In this document: one piece after another, positions 57,659-64,000 of the stretch
Position numbering within the stretch: position 1 is the stretch's first letter
Layout: each line of letters opens with the position of its first letter
Origin: Xiphias gladius
Lineage: Eukaryota > Chordata > Actinopteri > Istiophoriformes > Xiphiidae
DNA length: 64,000 bases
Assembly: GCF_016859285.1 (NCBI RefSeq)
Contig: NC_053402.1
Location: forward strand, 24,384,056 to 24,448,055
Direction: 5' to 3'
The notes under the pieces: model-generated
Databases searched by the model: none
What the model was told of the DNA's origin: nothing
The model's input: the letters and a program-made list of their open reading frames with translations, nothing else
Made by a program: the position numbers and the translations under genes

Positions 57659-58380
57659 ATTAATTATATATCCCAAAGATAAAAGAATGAGAACATATAA
57701 ACACAAAATTTGACCAATTTGGGTTTAAAACATCAGGAAGAAAAGTGACCACAGTCAGACACTCACTGCAGTTCAGGAGAATATGATATGTGATACAATA
57801 AAAACTAATAAGGTTCAGTAATCAGGCTTATGTAATAATTCTTTTTCTAGCAATTATTGTACATCTTTTGCCTGAATGAAAGTTACTTCCTGGTACAGCA
57901 ATAACCTAATTTACACACAAATATCATTAAATATTCCACATCTGTGATTCTGATTGGATTGTAATTATGAACTCTGTTAGGACACCAGTTATCCATGATC
58001 GGCAGTGTCAGGCCTTGCAAGGCCAGGGGACCCAAAGAAAGCTAGACTAAGGTGAACTCGCTTCATGATACAGGTGGCAGAGAGAAGAACTGAAAGGACA
58101 GGGGCAACCGAGACCACCGCAACACACTTACAATTGTCTTGTGAACCCAAGTCTGAACACAGGTTCTTCTCCACATTAAACAACGTTTTAAAAATCATAA
58201 ACAAGTTATGAAAAGGAAAATAAAAATCACAGCACTCAATGTCATGAATGAGCCTTTCTGAGGCCAAATGAATAAAAACAGACCAAAGCATGGAAGACAC
58301 AATAATAACCTTTTACAGCTGGACACTTGCTCGTGTGGGATCCTGTCAGACGTTCTGAAGTCGTCACCTGAAACTGTCAA
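56893..58380. other. Intergenic region and possible distal srsf2 3'UTR exon
   Basis: No coding exon is recognised. A perfect TA microsatellite lies at 57620-57668. On the minus strand an acceptor-like TTTTGACAG precedes TTTCAGGTGACGACTTC at about 58376, which could begin a distal 3'UTR exon of srsf2 (inference). Confidence 0.35.
57620..57668. repeat. TA dinucleotide microsatellite
   Basis: A near-perfect alternating TA/AT run of about 45 nt. Confidence 0.9.
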
Positions 58381-60246
58381 AACAAGCAGAAGTTAGGGAC
58401 AATTTTTCCTTGAACAATGTGCTTCACTAATCCCCCAGAGCACAGTGTCGACTAGGACTGGGCCAACAATTTTAAAATCAGACTCAGTCGATTGGTTGTG
58501 GGCATTTAATGTGATGTTGTTTGTTTGGCTGCATATTTATCAAAACATAAATGACTGTACACAGGAAGCAATCGACCTCGACTACTTTTAATTAACATTT
58601 AGTTCCACAGAAATGATCCGAATCATCTCGACTTTTAATGCAAAGCTTCAAACATCCATTTCTCTCTTCTATTTCATCCTGTGTTCGCGGTCACATAGTA
58701 CCACTCTGCACACATGCAAATTTTCCTGCGGTTTTAAGTTTTTAAGTCAAATGAATCCCATGTCTTTTTTTCAGCGTTTTATTCCTTCAGAGAGTCAAAA
58801 TTAGAAAGATGACAGGAAATAAGGGGAGAGAGGGAATGACATGTGACAAAGGTCCTTGGTCAGACCTCAGCTGGGGACATTAAGGTTCATGGTCAGCGCC
58901 TTAAAACCCCAAATCTCCTAGAGCTGAAACAATTGGTCGATTAATTGTTCAGGCTGATCGACAGAAAATTAAATCAGCGATCCTGACAATCAATCAATTG
59001 TTTAATTAATTACTTAATTGTTCTGGCCTCTCTGCTCTGCGTGTGTGTGTGTGTAGCTCAGCCCTGCCCTCGGTCAAACAGACACACAGACCTGCAGCTC
59101 TGTGGCACAGAATGAGAGCAGAGAGAGAGAGAGAGAGAGAGAGAGACGGAGACAGCGATGTGACCAGGTCACTATGTTTTCATAGAGTCCCGCCCTCACA
59201 CCCTGCACGCTGTTATTGGCTGGGGGCTACACACCCACTGCCCAAAGGTTGCAAGCCAGAAATGTCCAGAACACAGCCAAATAAGAAGACAATAAGAAAA
59301 TACAGGCAGAGGGCAGGGTCCCTGTAGATAAATACACCGCCAAACACTCCTAGTGGGTCATATGATGACTGAGGGGGAGTATTTTTGTATGAGTCTCTAC
59401 ATTGTCTCTTTTAGAAAAATCCTGCATACTATACCATTGAATAATAGCATTAATCTAGTTTTTGAGTCTGCGATGCTGCATGCCCAAGATGCAAAAAGCT
59501 GCCTATCCGGTTACGGCCCTCTCATCCCGCTACAGTCTGTCTAAACAACATGTTGAATTGGTAATCTGTCACATTTAAGATGAAGTACAATAATGAAAGT
59601 GAACAAGAACGAGGAGGTGAAATGTAACAAAGAGGGACTGACATGGGCGTAGAGCTGGACAAACCTCGGTTCACCTCAAGCACCAGTGTCCCCCGTGGCT
59701 GGGGACATGACCTGGAGGACAGTTAATGGCCGAGGGCTGATAGACAGACTTACTTCAACACCAAACCCCAACATTGACTGCCTCCACCCTGCTGCACAGA
59801 AACCCTCACCAGCAGCAGGCGGCCTGCGGGCAGCTCACCACACACCTAATGCTCACACTGCCTCAGCTCAGCTCAAACTCCGCTTTAGCAAACAGGATGC
59901 CGCAGCTTGGGAAGGAGAGAATTCCAGATTTGTTTTACTGTCAGAACCGTTCTTAAAAAAAACAAAACACTTCGAGTTATGAGCTTGTACGTTAAATTCA
60001 AGAACTTATGTTACAGGTCAAGCGTGGAGCTAAAAAATATCCACCATATATATTCACCAGGGCAGAAGAATTGTTTTCCTTATGAGCAACCATTTTAATT
60101 TAAAACTAAAATTTGTAGTTTTCAAAGTCTAGACTTAACATGGTCTTGAAAATGAATACCTGCTGAATTAGCTGCTAAAGGGGAAAAACTTATCAGACCG
60201 TCTCCCACCCGGATGCTAACAACTTTTAGAAGGACACAGAAAAAAC
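58381..60246. other. srsf2 downstream region, no coding gene seen
   Basis: Holds a decayed MITE-like piece at 58918-59030 (TCGATTAATTGTTCAGG, CAATCAATTGTTTAATTAAT) and a GA microsatellite at 59116-59146. A minus-strand AATAAA lies at 58778-58783. It may be largely transcribed as the spliced 3'UTR of srsf2. Confidence 0.4.
59116..59146. repeat. GA dinucleotide microsatellite
   Basis: About 14 GA units in a row, next to a short GT run at 59041-59053. Confidence 0.9.
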
Positions 60247-60321
60247 TTTATTAAAAAAATCTTATTGCCTGTGTAGGAGCAACTTGTTGTCGAAACTCAC
60301 CTACTGTTGCTGTTCCGAGCT
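60247..60321 (-). promoter_or_regulatory. srsf2 3'UTR: splice donor after the stop codon and proximal polyA signal
   Basis: On the minus strand, 21 nt after the TAG the sequence reads AACAGTAG/GTGAGT, a strong donor at 60300. AATAAA follows at 60252-60247, about 70 nt after the stop. So the transcript could end early or be spliced to a distal exon. SRSF2 (SC35) is known to autoregulate by promoting 3'UTR splicing that exposes the message to nonsense-mediated decay; the layout fits. Confidence 0.65.
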
Positions 60322-61575
60322 CTATGGGGATTCGCCTCCATTTTCTGCTGTTGACTTGGGCTGGCTTTTAGACCTGGACCTGGACCCTCTTTTGGAGGAA
60401 GGGCTACGGCTTCTGGACCTGGACTTAGACCGGGACCTGGATCTCGATCTGGACCGGGAATGGGACTTGGCCTTGGCCTTCTTGTTCCTGGGAGAGTGGG
60501 ACTTGGATCTGGAGTAGGACCGGGACCTGGATCTGCTGGAGCGGGATCGGCTTCGGGAACGAGAGCGGCTCCTGCTGCGGGATCTGCTGCGTCTCCGGTG
60601 TCTGGGGCTGGGGGAACAGCTGGATACATTCAGTGGGTTGAGTTATCAGCTACAGTGTGAAAACAGCTGGCAGTGAACTGAGAAAAGCTGCGACCTGGCA
60701 GAGCCAGGCTGAAACCCGAGAGACTCGTTGGATGCGGATTTGACCGGGGACTGCTAACGTAGCCACTGTTAAGATCTTCAGCTGCTTAAGAGTCGATAGC
60801 TGATCATTACACGTCTGACTGAAGAAAACTGATGTGCAGTAATGAATCATTAGGCTCTCCGGGTAAATTCGGTATTCATTTGATCCACGAGGCAGCGAGA
60901 GCTTTACAGAGAAAATCTGAACTCTAAGAGTTGTGTCTCAGTAGTCGCACCGCCCTCCAATGTGTACTTTGGTGAAATAACCTCCAGATATAGATATATA
61001 TATATATTTTCTTTTTACTGTATTTGAGCTATGACGAATTGTAGAGTGGAGCTTGCTAGTTAGAAAAGTACGGAACTTTTGTTCTTTGAGGAATGTGTAT
61101 TGGTCAGTGGACCAAGGCCACTCTGGATAGCCCAGTTTCTCAATGGAGTCCGGTGTCTGTTCCCATCCAACACCAAGTTGCTATCTATCTAACGGCTACG
61201 TGCTTATTCTTACCTTCTGCTTCGCCGTCCATATCCCCCGTACCTCCGCGTCGTTCCTCCTCGCCGCCCTCCACCGTAGTGGGAATCAGGGGGCCTGCCG
61301 TACCGGGCCATCTGGACCCGCAACTCCCGACCATCCAGGAGCGCTCCGTCCATGGCGTCCATCGCATCCTCGGCGTCCCGTTTGTCGTGGAACCGCACAA
61401 AAGCGAACCCACGGCTTTCTTTAGTGTAGCGGTCTCGGGGAATGTAGACGTCCCCTACCCGGCCATACTTCTCGAATACACGTCTGAGTGTTTCGGGCGA
61501 TGTTCGGTAGGTGAGGTTGTCCACTTTGAGGGAAGTCATGCCGTCGACGTCCGGCGGAGGCCTACCGTAACTCAT
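60322..61575 (-). CDS. srsf2: Serine/arginine-rich splicing factor 2 (SC35), 2 coding exons, 215 aa
   Basis: Minus-strand exons 61575-61214 (362 nt) and 60607-60322 (286 nt) join at AG/C (Ser), open to TAG. The N-terminal RRM (residues ~14-92) is almost identical to vertebrate SRSF2. It shows [23 protein letters not shown]1 RGFAFVRF (55-62) and the [11 protein letters not shown] hinge, with Pro95, the position mutated in human leukaemias. A Gly/Arg linker and a ~95-residue RS domain ([16 protein letters not shown] ...) follow, ending AENGGESP. It binds exonic enhancers, recruits U1/U2 snRNP components, and shuttles within nuclear speckles. Human SRSF2 is 221 aa. The intron position after GRRSR is as in mammals. 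The plus-strand frame over the RS domain is only its antisense shadow. Confidence 0.97.
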
Positions 61576-62900
61576 GGTGATTAACCCGCGAGGCCCGGCA
61601 GCCTTCCTCGAAACAGTTTATATCTTGGCTAAGATATAACCCACCTGTAAAGGTCCACACACAGACGGGGTGTAGTTTAACTGGAATCGCGTCGCCAGTG
61701 GGTATTTTAGGCCGTACAATCACAAAATAACCGACAACTTCCAGCACAGCGCGCTCCGCAGCGTTTCCTTGTGTGTTCCGAGCCAGCGAGGTGAACTTCT
61801 TCTTCTACTGTAGAAACGAGGCGCTCCTCGAAATCATATTTCCCGCATTGGCGCCATCCTGTGGAATGATCATTACAAGTTCATTTCATTTTCAAAATAA
61901 AAGCGCCTCTCCTTTTGTTGTTTTCTTTTTTTTTACTCTCTCCCCTTGGACCCCGCTGTCCCCGCAACAGCGAAAATATATTCCGGTATTTATCATACTT
62001 TCTCTCTGAAATAGACAAATGTCTTGTTTGGTTTCCTTAACCACAGCACAAAGATAATATACAGACGAATTCTATCTGCTCAGTTTTATCATACTTATGG
62101 CCAAATTTTACACCCAGAGGTGTAAATACTCTAACAGGGTAACCCCTTTTCCTGGTCTGGTTAATGAAATTAAAAACTACACCTCTATTATTTTGCACAG
62201 AGTTAACAGAAAGGCTGTCAAAATGTACAGTATAAGTATGTCCTTTGGTAGCTTTGTTTAGTTATCTTATCAGTGGTAAACCCTGTGAGCCCTACCCTTT
62301 GGCTCTTCTTTATTTTATCGTTGGTTTGTATAACTGTAATGACTTTATGCTTTAGATTTGTCTGTGAGCTTGTTTTTTTTTGTTTGGACATTGTTTCGTT
62401 ACATTTCAACGCGTTTACTACATTTTTAATTTTTTTGTTTTGTTTGTTTGTTTGTTTTTTGACCGGAAATTGTGCAGTTTAATTTGTTGTGCTAGTTAGC
62501 TACCTTGCTAGCCGTAGCGTTACGTCGATGATGAACAGCTCCGGTGTGTTTTTAAAACAAGAAACCATTTATTATTCATAAAATGAGTGGTCATCGCGCC
62601 TGCCTTCGTATGTGCGTTAAATACTAAACAACCGTTAGAAAACATTTTCCATAAACAGAACACAACTGGATAGGTCTAAGCAGATTCACTTGCGTGTGAA
62701 GTTCCTCGGCACTGAGCGTTTGTAAACGTGCGATTTGAAGCTCAAAGCACAGCTAAGCTAACTAGTCAGCTGATTCATTCACATGACCGCCGTTTTTAGT
62801 TTTGGTCTCGTTTACCGGTGCTGTGAAAGAACTCCGGAGAATCGGTTCTCAACGACGGAAACCATCATGTTAAAGTTAGTTTAGGGAGCACACTGAGAAG
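61576..62900. promoter_or_regulatory. Bidirectional promoter region between srsf2 and mfsd11
   Basis: About 1.3 kb separates the srsf2 start from the probable first mfsd11 exon. CpG-rich parts at 61576-61860 include an E2F-like TTTCCCGC (61839-61846). A second CpG-containing part is near 62500-62880; the middle is AT-rich. No coding exon is seen. The head-to-head arrangement is also that of human SRSF2-MFSD11. Confidence 0.65.
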
Positions 62901-63015
62901 ACGGATGGCCGGGGGATATCAGACGATCCACAAGCAGCTAAGTATGCCAGTAAAAGCCCACTAGTCCGCGCAAAGAGCAGCAGCCAGGGTTAGCTACACG
63001 GCCTCAGCACTGTTG
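62860..63015 (+). other. Probable mfsd11 5' non-coding exon
   Basis: A strong donor GTAAGTTTG at 63016 ends a GC-richer stretch downstream of the AT-rich spacer, and the next plus-strand acceptor in range (TTTTCAG, 63650-63656) opens the ATG exon. The 5' limit is a guess. Confidence 0.5.
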
Positions 63016-63743
63016 GTAAGTTTGTTTTTCTTTCTCGGTTGTTTTCTAAGGCTTGACATTACTCATACGAACATACACCTGTCTCCTGGGATCGGCCATT
63101 ATCTCGATCCTTTCCTTGTCATTTTAAGAATCGAACAACAAGACAAACCGCCTTTAGAAAATCCTTCAATTAAAAACTCCTTTGCTTATATTCAGACATG
63201 AGTTTGATAGAACATACATTTATGTCTTATTGTAATCCAAAAGATCCACTTTATAATTCGGTATATAATAAAAGAACCAAACGACACTTCTTTCAAGGCA
63301 GTCACAACTTTAGGTTTGAAATTGACCGTCATTTCCATACTGGTCGTCCAGCAGAATACGTGGAGTTGGGTGGCGGCGAGCGATGAAACTCAATTCTAAA
63401 AGTTGTTATTTTAGCGAAATAAAGTCCTTGCTCGGTGACCTACTAAATGCCGAAATGATTAGTATGTACTGTCAAATAAAAAAATGTCAGGGAAGCAATT
63501 GTGACTCCTCGCAATCTTTTAAGTGCGTATTTTTGAAAGGAGTCTGGTTGAAAGAGAGAATGTATATTTTATTCTATTTTTCAGTGAGTGTATTCAAGTA
63601 TATTGGATATTGAACACTTTTCTGATTTGTACTTTTTCTTGTCCTTCTATTTTCAGATGTGCTGTTGTTCACTCCAGTAGATTTTTTTTTTTTTTTTTTT
63701 TTTTGTATTCACTTCCTCAAGGAATTTGCAAACAGCTTCCAAA

Positions 63744-64000
63744 ATGGATCCAGAGGGGAAGAGGCTCTTAAACATCATTATCCTAGGCTTCGGCTTTATG
63801 TTTATGTTCACTGCTTTTCAAACAAGCGGCAATATAGCGGTAGGTTGGATTTACTGATTTACTGATCAGATTGATCACATATCACTCGAGATAAGAACAG
63901 TCAGACTTTCGGTCCTGAACGGTCGTCTCTCTTCTCTTTACAGCAAACAGTTATCAGGAGCTTCAATAGCACTGAGTTCCACGGGAGCGGATACACGAGG
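63744..64000 (+). CDS. mfsd11: MFSD11 (UNC93-like major facilitator protein), first two coding exons, partial
   Basis: Exon 63744-63839 encodes MDPEGKRLLNIIILGFGFMF then MFTAFQTSGNIA, and exon 63944-64000 continues QTVIRSFNSTEFHGSGYTR at the window edge. The joined 51 residues match the start of vertebrate MFSD11 (LFNIIILG.AFMFMFTAFQT and QTVIRSLN.T.FHGSGYT) closely. MFSD11 is a 12-helix membrane protein of the UNC93-like group; its substrate is not established. The first membrane helix is residues ~9-26 and an N-glycosylation sequon (NST) lies in the first loop. An acceptor at 63655-63656 starts the coding exon with 5'UTR; a non-coding first exon ending at 63015 (CTGTTG/GTAAGT) is likely. 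The rest of the gene is beyond the window. Confidence 0.93.

Noticed and set aside
58195-58380. 61-codon minus-strand frame ending in a hydrophobic run
   Set aside because: It lies where a distal srsf2 3'UTR exon may be; the hydrophobic end is AT-rich sequence and no start context or partner exon supports a protein.
60284-60517. Plus-strand frame rich in Leu/Asp ([14 protein letters not shown])
   Set aside because: It is the antisense of the srsf2 RS domain; the repeat comes from Ser/Arg codons on the other strand.
61093-61584. 163-codon plus-strand frame over srsf2 exon 1
   Set aside because: Antisense shadow of the highly conserved RRM exon.

Overview
The window is vertebrate nuclear DNA, most likely from a teleost fish. 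The genes are spliced and of vertebrate type (GT-AG introns). The repeats are typical of fish: several decayed Tc1-like transposons, TIR MITEs, and non-LTR retrotransposon scraps. There are no bacterial-type operons, CRISPR arrays or recognisable tRNA/rRNA genes.

Layout. 1-1447: a broken Tc1-like transposon. 2621-19018 (+): fus, a complete 15-exon FET-family RNA-binding protein gene (540 aa by my splicing). A 35-nt exon 7 sits between two very long introns, and intron 12 carries a Tc1 fossil and a LINE scrap. 19019-27887: fus 3'UTR, then a repeat-rich intergenic region with three copies of one teleost repeat (two direct, one inverted) and a 32-bp minisatellite. 27888-36686 (+): a two-domain trypsin-like serine protease (polyserase/PRSS36-like, 589 aa). 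Its first domain has an intact triad; the second keeps Ser but has lost His and Asp. 40391-42163 (-): a 120-aa cysteine-rich single-pass membrane protein that I cannot name. 43557-44675: two more Tc1 fossils. 46488-48141 (-): eif1 (113 aa), with a TATA/GC-box/CRE-type promoter. 48.4-57 kb: a duplication-rich area with an L1-like fragment, a near-identical 0.55-kb direct duplication 6.3 kb apart, a decayed duplicate of eif1 invaded by a Tc1 fossil and a foldback element, and a third, more decayed eif1 exon-1-like piece. 60322-61575 (-): srsf2 (215 aa). 63744-64000 (+): the start of mfsd11, head to head with srsf2 as in mammals; it runs off the window.

Functionally, fus, srsf2 and eif1 are housekeeping genes of RNA processing and translation. 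fus and srsf2 belong to families known to autoregulate by alternative splicing linked to nonsense-mediated decay, and both show matching structures here: the frame-breaking exon 7 of fus and a splice donor directly after the srsf2 stop codon. I found no convincing wholly new system. The most unusual items are the unknown Cys-rich membrane protein with upstream ORFs, the pseudoprotease second domain, and the eif1 duplication cluster.
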